Source: Bacteroidota bacterium (lineage in GTDB: Bacteria; Bacteroidota; Bacteroidia; B-17B0; Aurantibacillaceae). Taken from it: a stretch of DNA of 41,796 nt. Shown piece after piece: positions 25,487-35,170 of this stretch. The translations under genes and the position numbers were made by a program. The notes under the pieces were generated by a model. The model had not been told where the DNA came from. It made no database searches and saw nothing but the letters and a program-made list of their open reading frames with translations. The number at the start of each line of letters is the position of its first letter. Within the stretch, counting starts at the first letter, position 1. The stretch lies in assembly GCA_019638705.1 (NCBI GenBank), contig JAHBTI010000027.1, positions 1 through 41,796 of the forward strand, read 5' to 3'.

Positions 25487-25504
25487 CCGCAGAGGCGCAA
25501 AGAA
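25487..25504. repeat. Fragment of the CCGCAGAGGCGCAAAG repeat
   Basis: CCGCAGAGGCGCAAAGAACG lies in the divergent parE-ruvA spacer, followed by GGTTGCGCCCCGCAGTGGCG, which is partly complementary. It is the same periodic family as the unit upstream of clpX, in its GC-richer form. Confidence 0.4.
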
Positions 25505-25603
25505 CGGTTGCGCCCCGCAGTGGCGCAATATAATTTCCGCCCCCTACGTTTGTTTCCCAAAACATCAATTTTAGTTGTAATTTCGTCCGCTTGTTTCAAA
25601 AAA

Positions 25604-26203
25604 ATGTCATTCATTAATTATATTAAGGGGCATATCGCCTCCCGAAACCCCGCCTTTGTGGTGATGGAAGCCAACGGCGTGGGCTATGGCTTGTTCGTGT
25701 CGCTGCAAACGTTTTCAAAAATCAGTCAGCAAACCGAAGCGCAGTTGTTTGTGGAAAGTGTGTATGTGCGCGACGATAATCCCCGTTATTACGGCTTTGC
25801 CGATGAAGAAGAGCGCGAATTGTTCAGAAAATTGATTTCGGTGAGCGGTGTGGGCGGTGCAAGTGCCCTGTTAATGCTGTCAAGTTTAAGCGCAAGCGAA
25901 ATTGCGGGCGCAATAAACACCGCCAATGTGAGTATGCTTAAAAGCATAAAAGGCATAGGCGACAAAACCGCACAGCGCATTGTGGTGGATTTAAAAGGCA
26001 AAATGGGCAGGCACGAGGGCGGAATTTCGCAGATTTTAACAACTTCATACAATAAAAATAGGGACGAAGCGTTATTGGCGTTGGTTACGTTGGGTTTCCC
26101 TAAAATGTCTGCCGAAAAAGCACTTGAAAAAGCCATTAAACAGCAGGGCATCAGTACCGAAAATGTAGAACAATTGATTAAAGCGGCATTAAAGAATTTT
26201 TGA
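25604..26203 (+). CDS. ruvA: Holliday junction branch migration protein RuvA
   Basis: RuvA binds four-way DNA junctions and loads the RuvB motor. The 199-residue protein has the N-terminal OB fold (FINYIKGHIASRNPAFVVMEANGVGYGLFVS), the acidic pin DEEERELF, tandem helix-hairpin-helix motifs (LISVSGVGGASALLML, LKSIKGIGDKTAQRIVVDLKGK) and a C-terminal RuvB-binding domain (DEALLALVTLGFPKMSAEKAL). The frame extends 32 codons upstream without similarity, so the ATG at 25604 is used. sprA follows after 15 bases, an arrangement also seen in other Bacteroidota. Confidence 0.95.
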   Translation: MSFINYIKGHIASRNPAFVVMEANGVGYGLFVSLQTFSKISQQTEAQLFVESVYVRDDNPRYYGFADEEERELFRKLISVSGVGGASALLMLSSLSASEIAGAINTANVSMLKSIKGIGDKTAQRIVVDLKGKMGRHEGGISQILTTSYNKNRDEALLALVTLGFPKMSAEKALEKAIKQQGISTENVEQLIKAALKNF

Positions 26204-26218
26204 ACCTATAACATTTAA

Positions 26219-29200
26219 GTGAGAGCTTCCGGAGTTATAAATTTTGTGTTAGTGGGCGGCACAACCGCTTGCTTAATGGGCATTGTGTCCAAGCCAAACA
26301 CAAAAAACAGCCCCAATTTTGATTACGACTACAAACCCTCCAAATATGTGTTTGCGCCCGATACCCCCGATGTGGACGATGAGCCGCCCATTTACAATTT
26401 TAACGACAACGGCAAAAACCAGCCCATGCGCGACCCAAAATCGAGTATGTACCTGGAAACCCCGTCCAACATAAAAACCGACATAGAATACAACTCCGAA
26501 ACGGGCAACTACGACATTACCCAAAAAATGGGCAAGCTCAATTACCGCCCCGAAACCTATATGAACCTGAAAGAATATCAGGACTATATGTTTAAAAAAC
26601 AAATGGCAGAATACTGGCGTTCGCGTTTTGCGGCTGACCAGGAAAATGAAAATCCGCGCAAGGGCATGATACCCAAATTGCAGGTAAACAGCGAATTGTT
26701 TGACCGTATTTTTGGCGGCAACACCGTGGACATTAAACCAACCGGCACGGCAGAACTTATTTTTGGGTTAAACTACAACAAAAACCTTAATCCTGCCATT
26801 CCGCAAAAGCAGCAAAGAATGCCAATGTTTGATTTTAATATGCGCATTCAGCTGAACCTGATTGGTAAAATAGGCGAAAAACTGAAAGTAAGCACCAACT
26901 ACAACACGCAGGCATCGTTTGACTGGGAAAATCAGGTAAAGGTGGATTATACAGGCTTGGAAGATGAAATTTTGAAGAAAATAGAAGCAGGAAATGTTAC
27001 CCTGCCGCTAAACAGTTCGTTAATTTCGGGCAGCCAAACCCTGTTTGGGTTTAAAACCGATATGCAGTTTGGCAAGCTGAGAGCCGTTACCGTACTTTCG
27101 CAGCAAAGAGGCAAAAAACAGGAAATTACCGTGCAGGGCGGTACACAAACCACACCGTTTAACGTTACTGCCGATAACTACGAACAAAACCGACACTTTT
27201 TTCTGGGGCATTATTTCCGCAAAAATTACGATACATGGATGGCAACCCTGCCTGTGGTGATTACGCCCGTGGTGATTACAAAAATAGAAGTGTATGTCAT
27301 GGGCATTAACGGCAGTGCCGAGCAAAGCCGCAACATTGTAGCCTTTGAAGATTTGGGCGAGGGTGAACTTGGTTCGGGCAACTTTCAAAATATGGACAGC
27401 GCGTATGTGCACCCGTATATGCTTTCAGGAATTTCGCCTCCTCAATACGCCATTACAGATAACAGCAATATTTTTACAAACCCCACCACGCACGATATTC
27501 CGTACAACAACGCCAACTCCTTATACAGAATTTTGGTGGGCGACTCTGTTTCGCAGCCGGGCGGCGGATTAATACGCGGACGTACTTTTAACGATTTGGC
27601 GATACTGTCAAGCAATACCGCTGCTTTAAACGAAAATAACGACGGCAACAATTATATGCAGGAGGGGCGCGATTATGTAAGAATTCAAAATGCTCGCCGC
27701 TTAAATGCCACCGAATACAGCTTTAATCCGCGCACAGGTTACATTTCGTTAATGCAAGCCCTGAATAACGACCAAGCCCTTGCCGTGTCGTACCAATACA
27801 CTTACGGTGGCGAAACTTATCAGGTGGGCGAGTTCAGCGAAAATATTCCCGACAACACAAAATTATTGGTGTGTAAATTATTAAAAACAAACACCATAAG
27901 CGTGCGCACTCCCATGTGGCGGCTGATGATGAAAAACGTGTACAACATTGGCGCGTACAACCTCAGCCCGCAGGATTTTCAGTTGAATGTATTTTACAAC
28001 AATGTTGAAACAGGTGTTGATGTGCCTTACCTGCCTTACGGCAAAGTAAACGGTCAGCAATTAATTCGCGTGCTGAACTGCGACAGGCTGAGTGTGAACG
28101 GGGATAAATATCCCGACGGCTATTTTGATTTTATTGACGGCTTTACCGTATTAACTACCAACGGACGGATTTATTTTCCTTCCACAGAACCATTTGGTCG
28201 CGGACTGGAAGCCAAGTTTGCCCCCGAAGATTTTCCTACCGCCAACAAATACATTTACAAAGAGCTTTACGACAGCACCAAAGCAGCAGCTTCGTTCTTA
28301 ACCGAAAAAAACCGTTTTAAAATAAAAGGAAATTACCGTTCGGCATCAGGTTCTGAAATTGTGCTGAACGCATTAAACATTCCTCAGGGCGCGGTGGTGG
28401 TAACGGCTAACGGCATTGCTTTGGTAGAAAACACAGATTACACGGTGGATTACACTTTAGGTCGCGTAAAAATTATTAACGAGGGTATTTTAAATTCGGG
28501 CGCAACCGTAAAAGTGTCGTTAGAAAGCAACTCACTATTTAATACCCAGCAAAAAAGTTTAATGGGCACGCGCTTGGATTACAAAGCAGGGCGCAACCTC
28601 AGCTTGGGCAGCACCATTTTGCGTTACAGCGAACGCCCACTGACACAAAAAGTGAGCATTGGCGATGAGCCTGTGAATAACTGGGTAACAGGGCTTGATT
28701 ATAACTATAAAACCGAAGTGCCTGTTATTACGCGTCTGTTAGACAAGCTGCCCTTTTTCAGCACCAAGGAAATGAGCAGCATAAGCACTCGCGGCGAAGT
28801 TGCAAAACTGTTTGCGGGCAATGCGCGTGCCATTTCCAAAAGCGGCAACGCTTACATTGACGATTTTGAAGGCTCATTAAGTGCCATAGATTTGCGCAGT
28901 GCTTCGGCGTGGCAGTTGGCAAGTGTTCCGCAGGGGCAATCTGCTTTGTTTCCCGAAGCATCGGAAAGTAACAACATAAATCCGGGCATTAACCGCGCAC
29001 GGTTTAACTGGTACAATGTGGACTTTATGTTTACGCGCGACCAAGGCGGAATGACTCCAAGCTATTACGCAAGCAAAAAATTATTCTCAAACAATATGTG
29101 GCGGCAGGTGTTTGAAACCGAATTATTTCCCGGCAAAACGCCGCCAAACGGACAGCAAATTGTGTTGCCTGTGCTGGATTTAGGCTTTTATCCCAACGAG

Positions 29201-32200
29201 CGCGGGCAGTATAATTATGATGTAAACGCAACTAAATATTCTGCCGGCGTTGAGTTTAACGGTGATTTAAAAAATCCGCCAAGCCGCTGGGGCGGTATTA
29301 TGCGCCGTATGGAAACCAACGATTTTCAGGCGGCAAACATAGAGTACATTCAGTTTTGGCTGATGGACCCGTATAACGAAGATTACGATTTAGCAACCGA
29401 TTCGGCGTTTGACAGAAGCACGGGATTGCCTGCGGGCGATTTGTACATTAACATCGGCAACATTTCCGAAGATATTCTGAAAGACGGGCGCATGAGCTAC
29501 GAAAACGGATTGCGCGGTAATTCGGCACTTACCCGAGATTTGCAGGTGGATACCACCAACATTGCCATTGTGCCGCGCCTTGCCCCCACCATTAATGCGT
29601 TTTCGCAAGATGAAAACGACAGACCCTATCAGGACGTGGGTTACGACGGTATGAACGATGATACAGAACGTTTGCTTTTTGCCACACATGTAAACGACAT
29701 GGAGAGCGGAAATTTCAGTGCGGCTGCAAAAGCAAAATTCAGAGACGACCCTTCCTCCGACAGATTTCATTTTTTCCGTGGCAGCGATTACGACAATATT
29801 CAGGCAAACACGCTGCGCCGTTATTCAAAATACAACAACCCCGAAAATAACACGCCGACAGCCTCGCAAACGACTGACGGCTATTCTCCAAGCTACCTTG
29901 TGAATACACCAAACATTGAAGACATTAACCGCGATAACACACTAAGCAATGCCGAAAGCTACTATCAGTACCGTGTGCGCATTTCGCCAAGCGATGTAAG
30001 CCCCTCGGCGGTGGGCAACAACTTTTTGGTGGACGCATTTACAGGCACGGCAGAATTTAGCGGCGTAACCAAAAACGTAAAATGGTATCAGTTTAAAATT
30101 CCCGTGTCGCAGTTTGAGGGGGCGTATGGCGGCATTGAGGGCTTTAACGCCATTCGCTTTATGCGCATATACATGAAAGGTTTTAACAAAGCGGTGTTAT
30201 TGCGTTTGGCGCGTTTTGAACTGGTGCGCAGCGACTGGCGGCGTTATCAGTACGATTTAACCAAACGCGGCGAATACATTGCCATTGACGATAACGCCAC
30301 AGCATTTGACGTATCGGCGGTGAGCCTGCAGGAAAACGGAAACAGAACGCCCGTAAACTATGTAATGCCCCCTGAAATTGAACAGCAGCAAAATGTGCAA
30401 ACGACTAATTTGGTGTTGCTGAACGAACAAGCCTTATCCATGCGCGCCTGTAATTTGCGCGACGGCGACAGCCGCGCCGTGTTTAAAAACGTGGATTTGG
30501 ATTCGCGTATGTACAAAAACATTAAAATGAATGTGCACGCCGAGCAGTTAAACGATATGCCTTTAAAAGACGGCGATGTAACGTTTTTTTTTCGTGTGGG
30601 AACAGATTACAACGACAACTATTACGAATACGAAGTACCCCTGAAGCTGACACCAAAAGGAACGTACAGCCAAAACAACACCGACGACCGCTACAAGGTG
30701 TGGCCCCTTGAAAATCAAATAAACTTTAAGTTTGATGAAATTGCCGATATAAAAAGGCTGCGCAATGACGAGCGGGGATATTACAGCAACCTCAGCGCGC
30801 TGTCAGAGCCTTTTTCGCACGATTTTGGCGGATACACCATTACCATTGTGGGCAACCCGAATTTGGGAACAATAAAAAGTATTATGGCAGGCGTTCGCAA
30901 CCCAAAAACCACCGACAGGCAGGCGCATTGCGTGGAGGTTTGGATAAACGAACTGCGTCTCACCGATTTTGACAACCAAGGCGGTTGGGCTGCCACAGGG
31001 CAGGTGCAAGCCAAGTTAGCCGATTTGGGTATGCTGTCTTTGGCAGGTACATACAAAACACCGTATTGGGGCAGCGTAGAACAAAAAATAAACGACCGCA
31101 GCCGAGAAACCAATGCCACCTGGGACATGAGTACCAACGTAAACGCCGGAAAATTTTTTCCTGCCGCGTGGAAAATTTCCCTGCCTGTGTTTTACAATTA
31201 CGGACAAACCATTATTACCCCCATGTTTAATCCGCTTGACCCCGATGTGAGAATGAGCGAGTTGAAAAACAACCCTGCCGTGAGTGCTGCGCAGAAAGAC
31301 GACATTGACCGAAAAGTAAAAGATTATACCGAGCGCAAGGGCGTTAATTTTACCAACGTGCATATTGACGGCTTTAAGCGCAAAGGCGCAAAGCCCATGC
31401 CCTGGGACATCAGTAACTTTTCAGTTACCTACGCTTACAACGAACTGTTTCGGCGAAACACCAACATAGAATACAACATTAACCGCCAGTACCGTGCCAA
31501 CTTGCAGTATATGTACAGCATAAAAAAACCACCGACCTTTGCTCCGTTTAAAAATTCAAAAGCATTAAAAAACAAATGGTTTGCGCTGATTAAAGATTTT
31601 AACGTGCAGCTTATGCCCAACAACTTCGGCTTCTCTACCGATTTTAACCGCACTTACGTTGCCAACAAAAACCGCGACATTACAAGTATGTACAACGGTG
31701 GTGTGAGCGATTTTGTGAACCCTACGCTGGTAAACAAAAATTTTACCACCACCCGCCATTACAATTTCCGCTGGGATATATGTAAAGCCATTAAATATGA
31801 TTACACCGCCAACAACGATGCCCGCATTATGGAAAAACCGGGTGAAGTGTTTGGCAACGACAAAGCGTGGCGAAAAGACATGGTAAATACGTTTTTAAAC
31901 GGGCAGGGCGATACCGTGCGCCCCTTTGGCGAAACCACCACTTACCGCCAGCAAATGAATTTAACGGTGGATTTACCGCTGAATAAACTTCCTATTTTAG
32001 ACTTTATAAAAATTCCGTACCGCTACGGCGGCACTTACACTTGGGCGCGCCGTCCGTTTACCGTAGCATCCAACGATGATTCGGGCATAGCCAACACCAT
32101 TCAAAACACCAACACGCATAACATTACGGCAACGCTTGACATGATGAAACTCTACAACAAAGTACCGTATTTTAAACGCATAAACAGCAAAGGCGGGGCA

Positions 32201-33727
32201 AAACCCGACCCCCGTATGCAAGGCAGGGCAAATGCCAAACCACAAGACCCGAAAGCCGCCAAAAAAGATACTGCCGAAAAAAACAACAACTTTAAAGAAA
32301 TTGCCGAGTTTTTGGCACGGGGATTACTGATGCTGAAAAGCGTAAACGTGGGCTTTCAGCAGTCGGGCGGGCAAGCCCTGCCAAACTTTAAACCAAGTGC
32401 TCAGTACGGCGGCATGGATTTTTTAAACAATCAGGCACCGGGCTTTTTGTTTACCACAGGACTAAGAGATACGAGTATCAGGCGGCGCAGCGTAGCGAAT
32501 GAGTGGCTTACCGAAAATAAATCTCAAACCACACCATACACCGAAACTGAAAACAGAAGCTATAATTACCGCGCCAACATTGAACCTCACGGCAGTTTAA
32601 AAATTGAACTGACGGGAAATTACACCAAGCAAAAAAGTTTAACCGAATATATGTTGTATAACGATTCGTCAAAAACCTACAACTATCATGTAAGCCCCAA
32701 CGAAACAGGAAATTTCGGCATAACAACGCTTACTTTTTTGCGCACGTTTAAAGACGGAAAAAGCCAGTTGGAATCTAATTTGTTTAACGAGTTTCGCAGC
32801 AGCCGTTACAATGTGGCAAAGGAACTGGCGGCGGCAAATGATGTAAAACAGGGAGGCTTTTCAGAGGGAGAAATAAACAATCCAGACCAACCCGCTTACA
32901 TTGACGGCTATTCGGTAAATCAGCAAGACGTGTTGCTTGGCACGTTTTATAAAACTTACACAGGCAGAAACATAAAAGGGTACAGCACACAAAATATTTT
33001 TCCTACTATTCCCTTACCAAACTGGACGGTGAGTTGGGACGGTTTGGGTAAGCTGCCTATACCTGCCATGAAAAAATTATTCAGAGGCATTACCATAAGG
33101 CACGGCTACCGCAGCACATATAACATTAACGGGTACACCAACAACGTGCTGTTTAACACCACCAACAACAAACAGAATGTGCGTATGCCCGTTGACCCGG
33201 GTGGGGACGGCAATGTAAACTTTGTGCCGTATTACAACATTAATGCGGTTACGCTGAGCGAGCAGTTTACACCCTTAATTAAATTTGATTTTCAGTTTCA
33301 AAAACCGGGGTGGTCTGCCAACGTAGAAACCAAGCGCGATAAAACCACTACGCTTAACTTAACGGGTTTGCAAATTATAGAAACCAAAGGACAGGAATAC
33401 ATTGTTGGCTTGGGGTATATGTATCCTAAATTAAAAATTAAGAAAATTACCATTCAGGGCAAAACGCTTGAAAGCAACTTAACCGTAAAAGTGGACATGA
33501 GTTTCCGTAAAAATATTTCGGTTATCCGTCAGGTTACCGACGGCACAAGCACCCCAACGGCAGGCACAAATATTTTTACCCTGCGCTCATCGGCTGATTA
33601 CGCCCTTACACAAAACGTAACCCTGCGCCTGTTTTACGACTGGATACGCACCACACCGCAAACATCGGCTTCCTTCCGAACAGGCAACGTAAATGCAGGC
33701 TTTAGTTTGAGGATAACGTTTCAGTAG
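26219..33727 (+). CDS. sprA: T9SS translocon / gliding motility protein SprA
   Basis: SprA is the giant outer-membrane beta-barrel through which type IX cargo crosses the outer membrane. The 2502-residue protein has the expected size and the two SprA-type regions: LQVNSELFDRIFGGNTVDIKP...FDFNMRIQLNLIGKIGEKLKVSTNYNTQASFDWENQ near residues 155-240, and YIDDFEGSLSAIDLRSASAW near 880. Many aromatic, alternating beta strands run to the C-terminal F-S-L-R-I-T-F-Q, a barrel end. The start is GTG: an in-frame TAA stands immediately before it. The N-terminus (residues 7-23) is a hydrophobic signal. The secreted protein at 12700 is a plausible cargo. Confidence 0.93.
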   Translation: MRASGVINFVLVGGTTACLMGIVSKPNTKNSPNFDYDYKPSKYVFAPDTPDVDDEPPIYNFNDNGKNQPMRDPKSSMYLETPSNIKTDIEYNSETGNYDITQKMGKLNYRPETYMNLKEYQDYMFKKQMAEYWRSRFAADQENENPRKGMIPKLQVNSELFDRIFGGNTVDIKPTGTAELIFGLNYNKNLNPAIPQKQQRMPMFDFNMRIQLNLIGKIGEKLKVSTNYNTQASFDWENQVKVDYTGLEDEILKKIEAGNVTLPLNSSLISGSQTLFGFKTDMQFGKLRAVTVLSQQRGKKQEITVQGGTQTTPFNVTADNYEQNRHFFLGHYFRKNYDTWMATLPVVITPVVITKIEVYVMGINGSAEQSRNIVAFEDLGEGELGSGNFQNMDSAYVHPYMLSGISPPQYAITDNSNIFTNPTTHDIPYNNANSLYRILVGDSVSQPGGGLIRGRTFNDLAILSSNTAALNENNDGNNYMQEGRDYVRIQNARRLNATEYSFNPRTGYISLMQALNNDQALAVSYQYTYGGETYQVGEFSENIPDNTKLLVCKLLKTNTISVRTPMWRLMMKNVYNIGAYNLSPQDFQLNVFYNNVETGVDVPYLPYGKVNGQQLIRVLNCDRLSVNGDKYPDGYFDFIDGFTVLTTNGRIYFPSTEPFGRGLEAKFAPEDFPTANKYIYKELYDSTKAAASFLTEKNRFKIKGNYRSASGSEIVLNALNIPQGAVVVTANGIALVENTDYTVDYTLGRVKIINEGILNSGATVKVSLESNSLFNTQQKSLMGTRLDYKAGRNLSLGSTILRYSERPLTQKVSIGDEPVNNWVTGLDYNYKTEVPVITRLLDKLPFFSTKEMSSISTRGEVAKLFAGNARAISKSGNAYIDDFEGSLSAIDLRSASAWQLASVPQGQSALFPEASESNNINPGINRARFNWYNVDFMFTRDQGGMTPSYYASKKLFSNNMWRQVFETELFPGKTPPNGQQIVLPVLDLGFYPNERGQYNYDVNATKYSAGVEFNGDLKNPPSRWGGIMRRMETNDFQAANIEYIQFWLMDPYNEDYDLATDSAFDRSTGLPAGDLYINIGNISEDILKDGRMSYENGLRGNSALTRDLQVDTTNIAIVPRLAPTINAFSQDENDRPYQDVGYDGMNDDTERLLFATHVNDMESGNFSAAAKAKFRDDPSSDRFHFFRGSDYDNIQANTLRRYSKYNNPENNTPTASQTTDGYSPSYLVNTPNIEDINRDNTLSNAESYYQYRVRISPSDVSPSAVGNNFLVDAFTGTAEFSGVTKNVKWYQFKIPVSQFEGAYGGIEGFNAIRFMRIYMKGFNKAVLLRLARFELVRSDWRRYQYDLTKRGEYIAIDDNATAFDVSAVSLQENGNRTPVNYVMPPEIEQQQNVQTTNLVLLNEQALSMRACNLRDGDSRAVFKNVDLDSRMYKNIKMNVHAEQLNDMPLKDGDVTFFFRVGTDYNDNYYEYEVPLKLTPKGTYSQNNTDDRYKVWPLENQINFKFDEIADIKRLRNDERGYYSNLSALSEPFSHDFGGYTITIVGNPNLGTIKSIMAGVRNPKTTDRQAHCVEVWINELRLTDFDNQGGWAATGQVQAKLADLGMLSLAGTYKTPYWGSVEQKINDRSRETNATWDMSTNVNAGKFFPAAWKISLPVFYNYGQTIITPMFNPLDPDVRMSELKNNPAVSAAQKDDIDRKVKDYTERKGVNFTNVHIDGFKRKGAKPMPWDISNFSVTYAYNELFRRNTNIEYNINRQYRANLQYMYSIKKPPTFAPFKNSKALKNKWFALIKDFNVQLMPNNFGFSTDFNRTYVANKNRDITSMYNGGVSDFVNPTLVNKNFTTTRHYNFRWDICKAIKYDYTANNDARIMEKPGEVFGNDKAWRKDMVNTFLNGQGDTVRPFGETTTYRQQMNLTVDLPLNKLPILDFIKIPYRYGGTYTWARRPFTVASNDDSGIANTIQNTNTHNITATLDMMKLYNKVPYFKRINSKGGAKPDPRMQGRANAKPQDPKAAKKDTAEKNNNFKEIAEFLARGLLMLKSVNVGFQQSGGQALPNFKPSAQYGGMDFLNNQAPGFLFTTGLRDTSIRRRSVANEWLTENKSQTTPYTETENRSYNYRANIEPHGSLKIELTGNYTKQKSLTEYMLYNDSSKTYNYHVSPNETGNFGITTLTFLRTFKDGKSQLESNLFNEFRSSRYNVAKELAAANDVKQGGFSEGEINNPDQPAYIDGYSVNQQDVLLGTFYKTYTGRNIKGYSTQNIFPTIPLPNWTVSWDGLGKLPIPAMKKLFRGITIRHGYRSTYNINGYTNNVLFNTTNNKQNVRMPVDPGGDGNVNFVPYYNINAVTLSEQFTPLIKFDFQFQKPGWSANVETKRDKTTTLNLTGLQIIETKGQEYIVGLGYMYPKLKIKKITIQGKTLESNLTVKVDMSFRKNISVIRQVTDGTSTPTAGTNIFTLRSSADYALTQNVTLRLFYDWIRTTPQTSASFRTGNVNAGFSLRITFQ

Positions 33728-33737
33728 GGTATATGTA

Positions 33738-33875
33738 ATGAAAGTGGGTTTGGGATTAAGCAGCAAAATAAAAATTGTGAGCAGACAAGATTTTGACGGC
33801 ACTTTAGAAATTGAAGTAAACGGAAAAAAATCGGTGGTAAGCCAAAAGTTTGCGGATAATTTGTTTGTGGTGTAG
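33738..33875 (+). CDS. Small 45-residue ORF after sprA
   Basis: An ATG eleven bases past the sprA stop opens a frame of 45 codons ending in TAG: MKVGLGLSSKIKIVSRQDFD, then a part ending in KKSVVSQKFADNLFVV. The composition looks like a small beta-strand protein, with no signal peptide or membrane segment. I recognise no family. It may be a real small protein, or a remnant of a longer gene whose rest has been lost. Confidence 0.4.
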   Translation: MKVGLGLSSKIKIVSRQDFDGTLEIEVNGKKSVVSQKFADNLFVV

Positions 33876-33909
33876 ATTATTAAAACTAAACAGATTTTAC
33901 TAAAAGGAA

Positions 33910-33929
33910 TTACTTTTGACTAAAAGTAA
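33910..33929. repeat. Perfect hairpin next to the ATPase palindrome
   Basis: TTACTTTT-GACT-AAAAGTAA has perfect 8-bp arms and directly adjoins, by two bases of overlap, the larger palindrome at 33928-33962. Its right arm (ACTAAAAGTAA) is repeated at 35166-35176, at the far end of the ATPase gene. Confidence 0.65.
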
Positions 33930-33971
33930 AACTATTTGTCATTTTTTTTGACAGATAGTTTTTTTTGTTTT
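33919..33971. repeat. Left palindromic flank of the DUF4143 ATPase gene
   Basis: ACTAAAAGTAAAACTAT begins a 53-base unit. Its core is a hairpin: AAAACTATTTGTCA (33928-33941), seven Ts, TGACAGATAGTTTT (33949-33962), matching at 13 of 14 positions. The same unit recurs at 35166-35218 as a direct repeat. Because each is palindromic with arms differing at one base, the copies are even more alike as inverted repeats: the single T/C variant is swapped between the arms. Confidence 0.8.
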
Positions 33972-33978
33972 ACCTTTG
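33947..33978 (+). promoter_or_regulatory. Promoter of the DUF4143 ATPase gene
   Basis: TTTG (33947-33950), a 20-base spacer and TACCTTTG (33971-33978) match TTTG-N20-TAnnTTTG. The -33 element is inside the loop and right arm of the palindrome at 33928-33962, so a protein bound there would control the promoter. The ATG follows five bases after the box, so the mRNA should be nearly leaderless. Confidence 0.65.
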
Positions 33979-33982
33979 TGCC

Positions 33983-35170
33983 ATGATAGTAAGACAAATT
34001 TATAAGGAACTTGAAAAGCATTTGACTAAAAAACAGGTTACTGTTATTTTGGGCATGCGCCGTGTGGGCAAGAGTACCGCCGTAAAATACTTACTTGAGC
34101 AAGTAAAACACAACAACAAAATTTACATCGACTGCGAAAAAATTGAATACCAAACGCTGTTCAATACGCCGAGCTACGATGCCATTATAAACGAATTGGA
34201 ATTGCAAGGAATTACCTTTAATTCAAAAGCAGTAGTTGCTTTAGACGAAATTCAACTCATCAAAAATTTGCCGAGTTTTATAAAATACGTTTATGATACT
34301 TACGGCGTAAAATTTTTGGTAACAGGCTCAAGTTCGTATTACCTCAAAAATCAGTTTACCGAAAGTTTGGCGGGGCGAAAATCTATTTACGAAATGTATC
34401 CTTTGAGTTTTGCCGAATTTTTATTGTTTAAAGGCGTAAATGCCGAAGCCATTAAAAAGCAAAGCCAACTTAGGTTTAATGCTTTGTGGTACAACAAAAA
34501 CAAAGAACTGTATAAGGAATTTCTTAAATACGGCGGATTTCCGGAAGTGGTGTTGAACAAAAGCATAAAAGGCAAAAAAGAATTATTGTCAGACATTATC
34601 AATTCTTATATTGATATGGACGTAAAATTGCTGTCTGACTATTCGTTGAACAAAGATTTATACACGCTTGTAAAACTGCTGGCATCGCGCGTTGGCAGCA
34701 AAGTTGATTTTACAAAACTGAGCAACGTGGCGGGCATTGACCGCCGAAAAATAAGCGATTACATTTATTTGTTTGAAAACACGTATCTCATTCATTTGGT
34801 AAAACCGTTTACCAAAAACATTGAGAAAGAAGTGGTGCAACAGCCCAAATTGTATTTTTCTGATAACGGTTTGTTGTATGCTTTGGGTGGCGAAAACATT
34901 TCAAGCGGGCAATTATTTGAAAATGCCATTTCCATTCAGTTGAAAAATTTGCACGAACTGAATTATTACCAAAAGAAAAACGGACAGGAAATAGACTTTA
35001 TTTTAAACAAAAAAATTGCCGCCGAAGTAAAAGAAACACCTGTGTTGCAAGACCTGAACGTGCTGCACGCAAGAGCCGAAGAATTAGCTCTAAAAAAGCA
35101 ACTTTTAATTGGTAATCATTTGCCTTCAAGTAGCTTTAAAGAGTTTATTTGGGGCGGAAATTTGTACTAA
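33983..35170 (+). CDS. AAA-type ATPase with C-terminal DUF4143 domain
   Basis: The 395-residue protein has a P-loop ATPase part with Walker A GMRRVGKS (24-31), Walker B KAVVALDEIQLI (Asp88-Glu89) and a sensor in KFLVTGSSSYYL. A winged-helix-like middle follows, then DUF4143 (PKLYFSDNGLLYALGG, GQLFENAISIQL). The end NGQEIDFILNKKIAAEVKE has the spacing of a restriction-endonuclease-like (PD-D/ExK) core. The family is common and often multi-copy in bacteria and archaea, and its function is not established. A TTG at 33965 is in frame but lies in the promoter. The gene is bracketed by near-identical palindromes and no partner gene is present. Confidence 0.85.
   Translation: MIVRQIYKELEKHLTKKQVTVILGMRRVGKSTAVKYLLEQVKHNNKIYIDCEKIEYQTLFNTPSYDAIINELELQGITFNSKAVVALDEIQLIKNLPSFIKYVYDTYGVKFLVTGSSSYYLKNQFTESLAGRKSIYEMYPLSFAEFLLFKGVNAEAIKKQSQLRFNALWYNKNKELYKEFLKYGGFPEVVLNKSIKGKKELLSDIINSYIDMDVKLLSDYSLNKDLYTLVKLLASRVGSKVDFTKLSNVAGIDRRKISDYIYLFENTYLIHLVKPFTKNIEKEVVQQPKLYFSDNGLLYALGGENISSGQLFENAISIQLKNLHELNYYQKKNGQEIDFILNKKIAAEVKETPVLQDLNVLHARAEELALKKQLLIGNHLPSSSFKEFIWGGNLY

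Noticed and set aside
29390..29770. 126-codon minus-strand frame inside sprA
   Set aside because: It lies wholly within sprA, whose own frame shows clear family similarity, and has no recognisable start signal.
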